Below, piece by piece: positions 35,466-44,484 of a stretch of DNA of 60,487 bases. The notes beneath the pieces are model-generated. The model was not told where the DNA came from, ran no database searches, and saw only the letters and a program-made list of their open reading frames with translations. This DNA is from Thalassospira sp. Lineage in GTDB: Bacteria; Pseudomonadota; Alphaproteobacteria; Rhodospirillales; Thalassospiraceae. The DNA lies in assembly GCF_002709775.1 (NCBI RefSeq), contig NZ_PAQR01000024.1:1-60487 (forward strand), written 5' to 3'. A program made the position numbers and the translations under genes. Within the stretch, counting starts at the first letter, position 1; the number at the start of each line of letters is the position of its first letter.

Positions 35466-36623
35466 ATGCCCCAATATTCACGCCCGGACTTCCATCGTAT
35501 GTTGCACCAAGCGCGCCGATGGGCTGGGCGTTTGTGTTTGGGCAGCCTTTCCGTTGTGGCAGTCACAGCGTTGAGTGTCTCAGCGCAGGCCCAGCAGCTG
35601 TCCGAACGGGTCGCACGCGTGCAGTCATTATTGACGGCCGAAAGCGGCTATCGTCTGTCGGTCTTTGCCGAGGTCCCAAATGCCCGCACCATCGCCGTGG
35701 CGCCAGAACTGGGCGGTATTTTTGTCGGCACGCGCGGGAGAAATCTTTATTTCGTGCGCGATGAAGACGGGGATGGCGTTGCCGAGAGCGTCAATCTGAT
35801 TGCCGATGACTTCAAGCTGGCCAACGGGATTGCCTACAAACCCGGGACCCTGTTTGTCGCTGATCAGCATCGTATCGTCTCATACGATCTTGCCAATTTC
35901 GATGGTGAAACCCTTGGTCGTCCGCGCATCCTGTTTACCAATCTGCCCGATGAACGCCATCATGGCTGGCGGTATGCTGCGTTGTCGCCGGATGGCGACC
36001 GTTTGTTTGTTGCAGTCGGAGCGCCGTGCAATATCTGCAAGGTCAGTGGCCTTGAAGGCACGATCATTTCCATTCCGGTCAATGGCGGTGCCCCGCAGAT
36101 CTATGCCAGCGGTATCCGCAATTCAGTCGGCCTGACATTCCACCCCGAAACCGATGAGCTGTGGTTTACCGATAATGGCGGGGATCGTCTGGGCGATGAT
36201 ATCCCGCGCGAGGAACTTAATCGTGCCAGCCAGTCCGGTCAGTTCTTTGGTTATCCATGGTATGCGGGTAGTGACACCAGAAGCCCGCAATTTTCCGATG
36301 AATCATTGCCGGAAGAGGTCACTTTCCCGGAATTCACCTTTAGTGCCCATAATGCGCCACTTGGCTTTACCTTTGACGGTGGCGATGCACTGGTTGCCCT
36401 GCATGGATCGTGGAACCGCACAATCCCGGATGGCTACAAGGTGGTTCGGGTCGAATTCATCAATGGCAAGCCGGTAACCGACAATCCGTTTCTTGATGGC
36501 TTTCTGCGCAACAATGGTGAGGTTATCGGCCGACCGGTTGATGTGAAACACTATATCGACGGGTCGATCCTGATTTCCGATGACCATGCCAGCGCGATCT
36601 GGCGCATGGTGCCGGAAGGCTGA
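35466..36623 (+). CDS. Exported sorbosone/glucose dehydrogenase-like beta-propeller
   Basis: Periplasmic 385-residue protein from ATG 35466 with a signal sequence ending near SVSAQAQQ. The mature part has the layout of PQQ-type soluble aldose sugar dehydrogenases: PNARTIAVAPELGGIFVGTR, LANGIAYKPG, HHGWRYAALSPDGDRLFVAV, YASGIRNSVGLTFHPETDEL, WFTDNGGDRLGDDIP and LHGSWNRTIPDGYKVVRV. The family oxidises sugars or related polyols, sometimes through PQQ. Actual substrate and cofactor are not shown by the sequence. Confidence 0.85.
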   Translation: MPQYSRPDFHRMLHQARRWAGRLCLGSLSVVAVTALSVSAQAQQLSERVARVQSLLTAESGYRLSVFAEVPNARTIAVAPELGGIFVGTRGRNLYFVRDEDGDGVAESVNLIADDFKLANGIAYKPGTLFVADQHRIVSYDLANFDGETLGRPRILFTNLPDERHHGWRYAALSPDGDRLFVAVGAPCNICKVSGLEGTIISIPVNGGAPQIYASGIRNSVGLTFHPETDELWFTDNGGDRLGDDIPREELNRASQSGQFFGYPWYAGSDTRSPQFSDESLPEEVTFPEFTFSAHNAPLGFTFDGGDALVALHGSWNRTIPDGYKVVRVEFINGKPVTDNPFLDGFLRNNGEVIGRPVDVKHYIDGSILISDDHASAIWRMVPEG

Positions 36624-36636
36624 ATTTCATGGGTTT

Positions 36637-36662
36637 GATCAGGGCAAATATTTGCCCTGATC
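36637..36662. terminator. Perfect 26-base palindrome between a dehydrogenase gene and tRNA-Gly
   Basis: GATCAGGGCAAAT followed immediately by its exact reverse complement, no spacer. As RNA it would form a hairpin that could end the upstream transcript, but there is no T-run; as DNA it could be a protein-binding site. Confidence 0.5.
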
Positions 36663-36676
36663 GCATTGCGATCAGC

Positions 36677-36705
36677 TTGCACTAAGCAGAAAAGCGGGCT
36701 ATAAA
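36677..36705 (+). promoter_or_regulatory. Promoter of tRNA-Gly
   Basis: TTGCAC (36677-36682) and TATAAA (36700-36705) are separated by exactly 17 bases and end 11 bases before the mature tRNA, a close match to a sigma-70-type promoter. Confidence 0.7.
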
Positions 36706-36716
36706 ACGCGCGCTTT

Positions 36717-36790
36717 GCGGGTGTAGTTCAATGGTAGAACGGCAGCTTCCCAAGCTGCATACGAGGGTTCGATTCCCTTCACCCGCTCCA
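36717..36790 (+). tRNA. tRNA-Gly, anticodon CCC
   Basis: A 74-base gene with encoded CCA. The acceptor stem GCGGGTG pairs with CACCCGC, the anticodon arm is GCAGC-TTCCCAA-GCTGC giving anticodon CCC (codon GGG), and the T-arm is AGGGTTCGATTCCCT. It stands alone, with its own promoter at 36677-36705. Confidence 0.97.
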
Positions 36791-36845
36791 AGCTCTCCCT
36801 AGAAAATCATTTCGGTTTTAACAGCCCCTTGCAGGCTGGCCATGC

Positions 36846-37565
36846 TTATGGTGCGGGTGGCAGGTAATTCAGCGCCATTTCACGGGCTTCCTCGTCGCTG
36901 CAGATTTTGCTGCTGGTCTGGGTTAGGTCTGCGAAGCGTGGATCAAGGGTGCTGAGGTAATTGCCCTTGCCATCGGCAATGAACAGGCAGCGTCCGGTTT
37001 CACCATCAAGGCGTTTGCCCGCCCGCCAATCAGCCGGGGCAATCATATCGCCACCATGGATGCCGATCCCGGCATTGTCCGCTTCGCGCGACAGGCGGTC
37101 ATAGCGGTGTGAGTAGCCTGCGATGGGAAGGGCTTCACCGTCGCTGATCATGGCGGCCGCCACATCACGCTCCCCGATGCCACATTCCACGATGGGGAAA
37201 TCATCGGCCTTGCCCGCACGTTCCGCGTCACCGGCCCAGCAATGAACATCAAACGGTGCCATGGCGAAATATTTGCGCAGCTGCATGGCCGAAGACATGC
37301 CGCAATCCCAGAAACTGCCATTATGCAGGCATTGCTGTCCGAGTTCGGGGGCATCCATTCCGGCAATATCAACGACCTGCCCGGCAATCATGATGGTGTC
37401 GCCATCAATGACATGCACATCGCGTCCCTTGGCGACCAAACCACCCGGGTCCGCAAGCTCGGACGTGTTGTCGGCGGCATGAACCGGGGTGCTGCGCCAA
37501 TGCAGGCCAAAGGCAACGATGGCGGGGATGGCAAGAAGGATGATCAGGCGGGCAACGCGTTTCAC
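36846..37565 (-). CDS. Nuclease-fold (SNase-like) protein with degenerate active site
   Basis: Predicted exported or membrane-anchored protein of 239 residues. GTG 37565 after GAGG gives an N-terminal hydrophobic segment VARLIILLAIPAIVAFGLHW; an earlier in-frame start would add 37 residues. The staphylococcal-nuclease motif VIDGDTIMI and GMDAPELGQQC are present, so the OB fold is likely, but the position normally holding the catalytic Arg before GxDAPE is Asp (VVDIAG), and the usual DRYGR segment is replaced by WAGDAERAGKADDF. It may bind nucleic acid or another ligand without cutting. A second domain of about 90 residues follows with no recognised family. Confidence 0.7.
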   Translation of the reverse strand: MKRVARLIILLAIPAIVAFGLHWRSTPVHAADNTSELADPGGLVAKGRDVHVIDGDTIMIAGQVVDIAGMDAPELGQQCLHNGSFWDCGMSSAMQLRKYFAMAPFDVHCWAGDAERAGKADDFPIVECGIGERDVAAAMISDGEALPIAGYSHRYDRLSREADNAGIGIHGGDMIAPADWRAGKRLDGETGRCLFIADGKGNYLSTLDPRFADLTQTSSKICSDEEAREMALNYLPPAP

Positions 37566-37776
37566 ACGGACCTCAATGAAATGCAGGAATAGGTGAATGA
37601 CACTACGGTCATGGCAAAAGAACAAGCAAAAAGAACGGCAAAATGATGACGGGCTTGGCAGGCCGGTCATGCGCAAACGTTACTGGCACCACGTGTGCCA
37701 TGCACAATAAACCGGATGCATCATTTGTCATTTGGCGCTACAAGCGGGTTTGTCTTTCGCTGTCGGGGAAGCTTGT

Positions 37777-39234
37777 TTGTTTCGTCTGCAACCCATCTTT
37801 TTCGTTGTCGGGGTTATGGTCATTATCATCGGTATTTCGATGATGGTGCCTGCTGCTGTTGATCTTGCATATGGCAACCCGGACTGGAAAATTTTTGCGC
37901 AGGCCTCGATGACGGCCATCGGGCTTGGCGGCATGGCGTGTCTGGCCTGCCGATCAGATATCGGACCGCGGGTGACCGCGCGTCAGGGCTATGTCCTGAC
38001 GGTGGTGTCGTGGATTGCGATCAGCCTGACCGGGTCCCTGCCGCTTTGGTATTCATCCCTTGAAATCAGTTTCTGCGATGCGGTGTTTGAAACCGTGTCG
38101 GGCCTGACAACCACCGGGTCGACGATCCTTTCGGGGCTTGATCAATTGCCACCAGGATTGTTGATCTGGCGGTCTATCATGCAATGGCTGGGCGGGATCG
38201 GGATCATTGTCACCGCCCTTGCCCTGTTGCCAATGATGCGGGTTGGCGGCATGCAGCTTTTTCAGATGGAAAGTTCGGACCGGTCGGAGAAACTCAGCGG
38301 TCGCATGCGCGACATGTGCCTGCAGATCGTGATGATTTATTCCGTTCTGACCGTGGTGTGCATAGTGTTGTATCGCATTTTTGGCATGGGGTGGTTTGAT
38401 GCGATCAATTACGGCATGACGACGCTGTCGACCGGGGGATATGCGACATCGGACCTGTCGTTTGCAAAGTTCGATACCAGCCTGTCGCTGCACTGGATTG
38501 CCATCCTGTTCATGTTCTTTGGCGGGCTTCCGTTTACGGCCTATGCGGTGTTCCTTCGCAAGCGCGCGATCAAGGCCGTGATTGGCAATCAGCAGATCAG
38601 ATTGTTCTGCCTGATCATTGCCGGCTTTACGTTGTTGCTGACCGTGCGGTTGGTGCAGATATCAGATGACAGTGTCTTCCGGTCGCTGACCATGGCGGCA
38701 TTTAACCTTGTGTCGGTGATTACGACCACGGGCTATGCATCGGGTGATTACCTGTTGTGGGGCCCGGCGGCGGTCATGCTGTTTTTCTTTGCGACCTTTA
38801 TCGGCGGTTGTTCGGGGTCGACATCGGGCGGGTTCAAGATGTTTCGCCTTTATGTCGTGTTTACCGGGCTTCGCACCCATTTCATGCGCCTGCGCAGCCC
38901 GTCAGCCGTGGTGGTCAGTCGCATTGATCGCCATGAAATAACGTCTGACATCTATAACGCGGTCACGGTCTATGTTTTCCTTCTGACCATCAGCTATATC
39001 GCGGTGACGATTGCGCTGGGTCTGACCGGGCTTGATCTGATTACCTCGATGAGTGCGGCGGCGACATCGCTTGCCAATGTCGGGCCGGGGCTTGGCAATA
39101 TCATCGGGCCGGCGGGTAATTTTCAGTCCTTGCCGGATTCCGCGAAATGGGTACTCAATGTTGCGATGGTTTTGGGCCGGTTGGAGTTCGAGACACTTCT
39201 GGTCCTTCTGATGCCGTCCTTCTGGCGCGACTGA
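37777..39234 (+). CDS. trkH: Trk-type K+ uptake membrane subunit (first copy)
   Basis: Potassium-translocating subunit, 485 residues, with many membrane helices and the four pore-loop motifs in order: SGLTTTGSTI, TTLSTGGYAT, VITTTGYASG and SLANVGPG. It needs the cytosolic TrkA regulator, which is not in this window. The start is taken as TTG 37777 (GGGGAAG upstream), which aligns with the start of the second copy (MFRLQPIFFVVG against MIDFRPILFIVG); TTG 37732 is possible. A second trkH is found at 42962. Confidence 0.93.
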   Translation: MFRLQPIFFVVGVMVIIIGISMMVPAAVDLAYGNPDWKIFAQASMTAIGLGGMACLACRSDIGPRVTARQGYVLTVVSWIAISLTGSLPLWYSSLEISFCDAVFETVSGLTTTGSTILSGLDQLPPGLLIWRSIMQWLGGIGIIVTALALLPMMRVGGMQLFQMESSDRSEKLSGRMRDMCLQIVMIYSVLTVVCIVLYRIFGMGWFDAINYGMTTLSTGGYATSDLSFAKFDTSLSLHWIAILFMFFGGLPFTAYAVFLRKRAIKAVIGNQQIRLFCLIIAGFTLLLTVRLVQISDDSVFRSLTMAAFNLVSVITTTGYASGDYLLWGPAAVMLFFFATFIGGCSGSTSGGFKMFRLYVVFTGLRTHFMRLRSPSAVVVSRIDRHEITSDIYNAVTVYVFLLTISYIAVTIALGLTGLDLITSMSAAATSLANVGPGLGNIIGPAGNFQSLPDSAKWVLNVAMVLGRLEFETLLVLLMPSFWRD

Positions 39235-39370
39235 TCTTTCTTTTCGAATTCAGTGCTGTCTTTTCTGGGCTGTGACGGTTGCCACAGACCGCCGGTTTTC
39301 TTTGCGTCATTTTCGCGCAGACGATAAGTTCGTAGCGCTAAGAACGAACAAACAAACATTGGACACGGAC

Positions 39371-39559
39371 ATGAAACTGCAAAAGAAAATCGCGACCAAA
39401 ACTGTCGGGGCCTTTGCCGTCCTTTTCCTCATTGGTGCCGTTTCGGCCTGCTCGCCCGAGGTGGGGAGTGACGAATGGTGTAATGACCTTAAGGAAAAGC
39501 CGAAAGGTGACTGGACCGCAAACGAAGCGGCCGATTTCGCCAAACATTGCCTGATGTAA
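39371..39559 (+). CDS. Small DUF3012 lipoprotein
   Basis: A 62-residue lipoprotein from ATG 39371. The signal sequence ends with a lipobox (IGAVSAC), so Cys about 22 becomes lipidated. The mature part CSPEVGSDEWCNDLKEKPKG and DWTANEAADFAKHC matches the DUF3012 family, of unknown function. It is preceded by a gene for K+ uptake and followed by a 327-base gap with an inverted repeat. Confidence 0.88.
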   Translation: MKLQKKIATKTVGAFAVLFLIGAVSACSPEVGSDEWCNDLKEKPKGDWTANEAADFAKHCLM

Positions 39560-39640
39560 TTGGCGTTATCGCCTGATCGCGTTTGGATGCGGTCGGTCGA
39601 TTCTTTTTCATAGTCTGGATATGTCGTCTTTATGGCGGCT

Positions 39641-39696
39641 AAATCCGCCCTTTGACATCTGCTTGGCGGTGGTTCAGTCGAAGGGCGGATTTTTCA
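39641..39696 (+). terminator. Long-stem terminator-like hairpin
   Basis: AAATCCGCCCTT (39641-39652) and AAGGGCGGATTT (39681-39692) are perfect 12-bp arms with a 28-base loop, and the right arm runs into TTTT. It lies 82 bases after the lipoprotein gene, so it may end that transcript or a small RNA. Confidence 0.6.
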
Positions 39697-39791
39697 TATC
39701 AAACCGTTGAAAAACAGCGTGGAACAATCTGTTGTCTGGTGCGTTCGAACCACAACAAAGCTGCGCATGCTTGCAATGCACCAAGGTAGAT

Positions 39792-39819
39792 TTGCGTTGC
39801 CCTGATTAATCCCTATAAT
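39792..39819 (+). promoter_or_regulatory. Putative asd promoter
   Basis: TTGCGT (39792-39797) and TATAAT (39814-39819) have a 16-base spacer; the -10 is a perfect consensus. Transcription would start about 60 bases before the asd ATG. Confidence 0.5.
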
Positions 39820-39886
39820 GCGCGGCCCGCGAATGATCGCGGCAGTCGAATATGACAACAATTTTTTGCGAGGTTAGACAACTATT

Positions 39887-40894
39887 ATGAGTGCCGAAAA
39901 TCTCCATGTCGGTGTGATCGGCGCAACCGGTGCGGTTGGCGTCGAGCTGATCAACGTTATGTTTGATCGCAAGTTCCCTGTAGGTGAACTCACCCTGTTC
40001 GCTTCCGAGCGTTCAGCGGGCAAGACCGTGGAGACTAAGTTCGGCACTAAGACCGTCGCGCTGTTTTCTGTTGAAGAAGCCAAGCAGTGCGACATTGTCT
40101 TCCTTGCTGTTTCCGGTGATTTCGCCAAGGAATATGCTCCCAAGATTGCCGAAGGCGCGCTTGTGATTGATAACTCCTCGGCGTTCCGCCTGAATGACGA
40201 TGTTCCGCTGATCGTGCCGGAAATCAATGGCGACCTTGCCAAGACGGCAAAACTGATCGCGAACCCGAACTGCACCACGGCAATCGCCGCAGTCGCACTT
40301 TGGCCGCTGCATCAGGCCTTTGGCCTGAAGAAAGTAATCGTTTCGACCTATCAGGCTGCATCGGGTGCCGGTCAGCCGGGTATGAACGAATTGCGCGAAG
40401 GTCTGGCGGCCGGTCTTGCAGGCAAGCCGGTCCCGGCAGAGGTGTTTTCATCTCCGCTGGCCTTTAACGTGATCCCGCATATCGATAGCTTCCAGGACAA
40501 CGGTTACACCCGTGAAGAGATGAAAGTGACCTGGGAAACGCGCAAGATCTTTGGCGCGCCGGATCTTCCGGTATCGTGTACCGCGGTTCGTATCCCGACC
40601 GAGCGTACCCATTCCGAGGCCATCGTGGTTGAAACCGAAAAGGTTGTTACCCCGGATGCCGCACGTGAAGTGCTGGCAAAGGCCAAGGGTGTCAAACTTG
40701 TCGATGATCCGGCAAACAACAAATACCCGATGCCGCTGACCGCGACCGAACAGTATGACGTCGAAGTTGGCCGCATCCGCACCAACCTGATCTTTGGTGA
40801 TCATGGTCTGGAACTGTTTGTTGCCGGTGACCAGTTGCTCAAAGGTGCAGCACTTAACGCTGTTCAGATCGCCGAGGCATCCATCGCCGACTGA
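39887..40894 (+). CDS. asd: Aspartate-semialdehyde dehydrogenase
   Basis: Second step of the aspartate pathway to lysine, threonine and methionine, reducing aspartyl phosphate with NADPH. The 335-residue protein has the Rossmann motif [14 protein letters not shown] at the N-terminus, [18 protein letters not shown], and the active-site Cys in [14 protein letters not shown] (about residue 131). It ends with the dimer-domain segment [20 protein letters not shown]. Its product feeds dapD/dapE and metZ, both encoded in this window. A terminator follows. Confidence 0.97.
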   Translation: MSAENLHVGVIGATGAVGVELINVMFDRKFPVGELTLFASERSAGKTVETKFGTKTVALFSVEEAKQCDIVFLAVSGDFAKEYAPKIAEGALVIDNSSAFRLNDDVPLIVPEINGDLAKTAKLIANPNCTTAIAAVALWPLHQAFGLKKVIVSTYQAASGAGQPGMNELREGLAAGLAGKPVPAEVFSSPLAFNVIPHIDSFQDNGYTREEMKVTWETRKIFGAPDLPVSCTAVRIPTERTHSEAIVVETEKVVTPDAAREVLAKAKGVKLVDDPANNKYPMPLTATEQYDVEVGRIRTNLIFGDHGLELFVAGDQLLKGAALNAVQIAEASIAD

Positions 40895-40918
40895 TCGCAT
40901 ACCTTTCCGAATTAAAAG

Positions 40919-40956
40919 AAAACACCCCCGGCAGAGAGTTATGCCGGGGGTGTTTT
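40919..40956. terminator. Bidirectional terminator between asd and the cyclase
   Basis: AAAACACCCCCGGCA (40919-40933) pairs perfectly with TGCCGGGGGTGTTTT (40942-40956). It lies between converging genes and has A- and T-runs on both sides. Confidence 0.93.
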
Positions 40957-40983
40957 GTATCTATTGCTGCCTGATCAGCGCGA

Positions 40984-42420
40984 TCAGGACAGCGAGATAT
41001 GGTCGCGTCCTGATGCCTTGGCGGTATAAAGGGCGTTATCAACACGCGCCATCAGGGTATCAAGGTCTTCGCCGTCACGATATTCCGTGACCCCGGCACT
41101 GATCGTGACCGGGATATGATCGCGGCCAAAGCGAACCGGGGCATTGCGCACATCATCGGCAAGATCGCGCGCCTTGGTCAGGGCTTCCTTGCGATCCTTT
41201 CCAGGGAACAGGATGACAAACTCATCCCCACCCCAGCGGCAGATTACGTCGGCTTCCTGAACATTCTGGCGGATCATGGTCAGAACTTCGCGAAGGGCAG
41301 CATCCCCGCCCGGATGGCCATAGCCATCGTTGATTTCCTTGAAACCATCAATGTCAAAGCACATGACCGAGAGTGATGTTTTCTGACGCTTGGCGTTCTG
41401 TGCAGCCTGAGCAAAGAGCATGTCAAAGACCTGGCGGTTAAAGGTGCCGGTCAGCTTGTCACGTGATGCCAGTTCTTCGAGGCGTTTCTGATAGTTGCGC
41501 ACGGTCAGGAAGGCGACGAGCCCCACGACGACAGTGATCAGAAGCGAGATCGCGATATTGATGAATAGCGTGTTCTGAAGACGTTCGTCAGAGGAATAGT
41601 CGCTTTGTTCGACAATCAGAAGCCAGCCGAATTCTGGCACCAGACGGCTGTTGACGAAATAGGTATGCCCGCCTTCCTCATAGCTGATCGAGGCGCCCGG
41701 CGAGGTCAGGATCTTGGTTGCCTGATTGCGCATGCCCGGGCGTTCCTGCAGGCTATGCGCATCGCCAAATCCGCTGCCGCGCAGGGTAACGTGGCCTTCG
41801 GTATCGATGAAGTAGATCGTGCGGCCATAGCGCGCCTGATAAGTCTCGATCAGGTTGGTAACGGAACTCACCGCAAGGCCAACACCGGTAATGCCAATGA
41901 CATTGCCGTCATAATCACGCACCTGATAATTGACGAAAATCGACAGGCGCGACCGATCAACCGTGTCATGGTCGATATTGATTTCATAGGGCTGCTTGCT
42001 GTCGCGGGCGCGGAAATACCAGCCATCGGCCGGGTCATCTTCGTGCACCTGTTTGATCACCCCTGTCGGGTGATAGTAATTGCGCGTTTCATCCGAGATG
42101 AAATAGGACGTGATCGTATCGTAGCGTGACTGGATTTCGCTAAGATACTTGGTGATCTGTTCCTGATCCTTTTCGCCGGAAAGGGCCCAGTCCCGGAAGA
42201 ACGTGTCATGGGCCATCAGCGAGGAAATGAAGATCGGCTGCAGCAGATCGCGCTGGATCTCGGAATAGATATTGTCACTGGTAAGCGGCAGCGTGCTTTC
42301 GGAGATTTGTTCTTCAAGCGAATCCCGGGCGACATAAAAGCTGACAAAACTTGTGGTCAGGAAACCGACCGCAAGCAGAACGCACAGAACAATCGCGAAG
42401 TATAGTTTCTTTCCCCGCAC
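40984..42420 (-). CDS. Membrane diguanylate cyclase (Cache-GGDEF)
   Basis: Inner-membrane enzyme making c-di-GMP from two GTP, 478 residues. A first membrane helix (about 6-28) and a second (about 283-305) surround a periplasmic Cache sensor domain. The GGDEF domain has DKLTGTFNRQVFD, FDIDGFKEINDGYGH and an intact RWGGDEFVILF near residue 398, so activity is expected. The inhibitory I-site is altered: QEAD occupies the place of RxxD, so product feedback may be absent. The start is GTG 42420 with GGGGAG six bases upstream. It converges with asd. Confidence 0.93.
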   Translation of the reverse strand: MRGKKLYFAIVLCVLLAVGFLTTSFVSFYVARDSLEEQISESTLPLTSDNIYSEIQRDLLQPIFISSLMAHDTFFRDWALSGEKDQEQITKYLSEIQSRYDTITSYFISDETRNYYHPTGVIKQVHEDDPADGWYFRARDSKQPYEINIDHDTVDRSRLSIFVNYQVRDYDGNVIGITGVGLAVSSVTNLIETYQARYGRTIYFIDTEGHVTLRGSGFGDAHSLQERPGMRNQATKILTSPGASISYEEGGHTYFVNSRLVPEFGWLLIVEQSDYSSDERLQNTLFINIAISLLITVVVGLVAFLTVRNYQKRLEELASRDKLTGTFNRQVFDMLFAQAAQNAKRQKTSLSVMCFDIDGFKEINDGYGHPGGDAALREVLTMIRQNVQEADVICRWGGDEFVILFPGKDRKEALTKARDLADDVRNAPVRFGRDHIPVTISAGVTEYRDGEDLDTLMARVDNALYTAKASGRDHISLS

Positions 42421-42961
42421 GGGAAGCTCCCCAAAAGACAGTCAAAAGGTGGCAATCGATGATTGGATACATCGTTTTGATCCGCCCTAATCTAGGGGAA
42501 ACTGCATCATGTTGCACGACACAAAATCAATTGCCGGCAGGTTTGTCGGGGCCGGGGCACGCTCGTGAACCAATCCAAACCGAGACGCAATCTGGAAGCT
42601 TTCTGACCCACCTTACAGTCATCGGAAATCAGGGGAATTCCTGTGCTACCTCCAAAGCGGCCTTGGTATGGGTAGGCGTAAGCAGGGTCGTTCAAATGGC
42701 GGCGAAAACAGGTGTCTTTTCATGAAAACCAGCGCTTCAGGCAGCTAAATCGCCGGCTTTGAGGGCGTGTTCAAGCGCGTAACAGCCGAAAAGGACTGGA
42801 CATTGTGGCGTCATGTGCCAAGAATTTCGCTGCTTTTGATGAATGGGGTACATGTTGACCGATTTTTCGGGTATGCAGTGCCTCCCAGAACAGAATATCA
42901 GACGCACCATATGCCGTTTGTCCGGGGGGATTGCGCGGTATATGTGCCAAGAGGCGCTTCA
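42421..42961. other. Long gap between the cyclase and second trkH
   Basis: A 541-base stretch without a supported gene. An open frame on the plus strand continues upstream from trkH to 42767 but encodes residues with no TrkH similarity and no membrane character. No hairpin with a T-run or known riboswitch was found. Confidence 0.4.
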
Positions 42962-44410
42962 TTGATCGATTTCCGTCCCATTCTTTTCATCGTCGGCATT
43001 TTGCTTTGTACGTTGTCGGTTGGCATGTTCATCCCGGCACTGGTTGATTTGTATTACGGGCAAAGCGACTGGATCGTGTTTTCGGCGGCGTCCTTTGTGT
43101 CGCTGTTTGTCGGCGGGGCACTGATCATGATGAACCGCATGGACAACCTGAAGATCAACTCGCGCCAGGCCTTTATCCTGACGACATTAAGCTGGTTGGT
43201 ATTGACAGCGGCATCGGCCCTGCCATTTGCCTTTTCCGATCTGGATATGTCCTATACCGACGCGTTCTTTGAGGCGATGTCAGGCATTTCCACCACCGGA
43301 TCCACCGTGATTGTCGGCCTTGATAATGCCCCGCAGGGGATCTTGTTGTGGCGGGCCTTGTTGCAGTGGCTTGGCGGGATCGGGATCATTGTGATGGCGA
43401 TTGCCGTCATGCCGATGCTGCGCGTTGGTGGTATGCAGCTGTTCCGTATGGAAAACTCCGACAAGTCGGACAAGGCCTTCCCGCGTGCGACGCAGATCGC
43501 GATGGGGATCGCGATGCTGTATCTGAGCTTCACCGGGCTTTGGGCGATCATGCTGTGGTCGGCGGGTATGACACCGTTTGACGCCATTGCGCATGCGATG
43601 ACAACGATCGCGACTGGTGGCTTTTCGACCAAGGATGCCTCGATCGGGCATTATGACAGTGCCGCGATTGACGTGATCATTACCCTTGGCATGGCGACCG
43701 GTGCCTTGCCGTTTATTTTGTATCTGCAGATGCTGCGCGGGCAGGGACGCGCCCTGTTCCGGGACAGTCAGGTGCGCTGGTTTATCACGATTGCGGTTGC
43801 GATCATTGTCGGTCTGGCCTTCTGGCATTCGGAAACCAATGGTGTTGGCTTCCTTTATGCGCTGCGCTTTACGTCATTTAACATCATGTCGGTCATGACC
43901 GGCACGGGCTATGCCACCACCGATTACGGCCTTTGGGGGCCGTTTGCGGTGACGGTGTTCTTCTTTGTCATGTTTATTGGTGGCTGTGCGGGGTCGACGA
44001 CCTGCGGGGTGAAGATCTTCCGCCTGCAGGTTCTTTATGAGATTGCCAAAATCCAGCTGTCGCACATGCTGCGCCCGCATGGCGTTTTCATTGCCTACTA
44101 TAACCGTAAACCGCTGTCAGAAGACGTCACGGAATCGGTTCTGAGCTTCTTCTTCCTGTTTGTCTTCTGCTTTGTCGTGCTGGCCGCTGGCCTTGGTGCG
44201 ATGGGGCTTGATTTCATCACGGCGGTTTCAAGTGCCGGAACGGCGATTGCCAATGTCGGGCCGGGCCTTGGCCCGATTGTCGGCCCGTCGGGCAACTTTG
44301 CGACCCTTCCGGACGGGGCAAAATGGCTGATGTCGATCGGGATGCTGATTGGCCGTCTGGAAGTCTTTACGGTTCTGGTTTTGCTGTTCCCGGCCTTCTG
44401 GCGGGACTAA
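42962..44410 (+). CDS. trkH: Trk-type K+ uptake membrane subunit (second copy)
   Basis: Paralogue of the TrkH at 37777, 482 residues. Pore-loop motifs: SGISTTGSTV, TTIATGGFST, VMTGTGYATT and AIANVGPG. The third loop (TGTGY) differs from the usual TTTGY. TTG 42962, after AGAGG, gives MIDFRPILFIVG, matching the first copy; an ATG at 42911 would add 17 residues. Two copies suggest differing affinity or regulation of potassium import (inference). A terminator follows at 44446-44477. Confidence 0.92.
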   Translation: MIDFRPILFIVGILLCTLSVGMFIPALVDLYYGQSDWIVFSAASFVSLFVGGALIMMNRMDNLKINSRQAFILTTLSWLVLTAASALPFAFSDLDMSYTDAFFEAMSGISTTGSTVIVGLDNAPQGILLWRALLQWLGGIGIIVMAIAVMPMLRVGGMQLFRMENSDKSDKAFPRATQIAMGIAMLYLSFTGLWAIMLWSAGMTPFDAIAHAMTTIATGGFSTKDASIGHYDSAAIDVIITLGMATGALPFILYLQMLRGQGRALFRDSQVRWFITIAVAIIVGLAFWHSETNGVGFLYALRFTSFNIMSVMTGTGYATTDYGLWGPFAVTVFFFVMFIGGCAGSTTCGVKIFRLQVLYEIAKIQLSHMLRPHGVFIAYYNRKPLSEDVTESVLSFFFLFVFCFVVLAAGLGAMGLDFITAVSSAGTAIANVGPGLGPIVGPSGNFATLPDGAKWLMSIGMLIGRLEVFTVLVLLFPAFWRD

Positions 44411-44445
44411 CCAACACCTACAACGGTTAACGCTTAAGTTTTCAG

Positions 44446-44477
44446 GCACCTGCAGGCGATGCTTGCAGGTGCTTTTT
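44446..44477 (+). terminator. Terminator of the second trkH
   Basis: GCACCTGCA (44446-44454) pairs with TGCAGGTGC (44464-44472), followed directly by TTTTT. Confidence 0.92.
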
Positions 44478-44484
44478 CATGTGG

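Larger units (their letters stand above)
39560..39886. other. Intergenic region upstream of asd
   Basis: This 327-base gap holds a strong inverted repeat (39641-39692) with a T-rich tail and a promoter-like pair before asd. No coding sequence was seen. Confidence 0.5.

Noticed and set aside
42767..42961. N-terminal extension of the second TrkH
   Set aside because: The open frame continues upstream but has no membrane character or similarity to the first TrkH; the TTG at 42962 has a ribosome site and gives a matching start.
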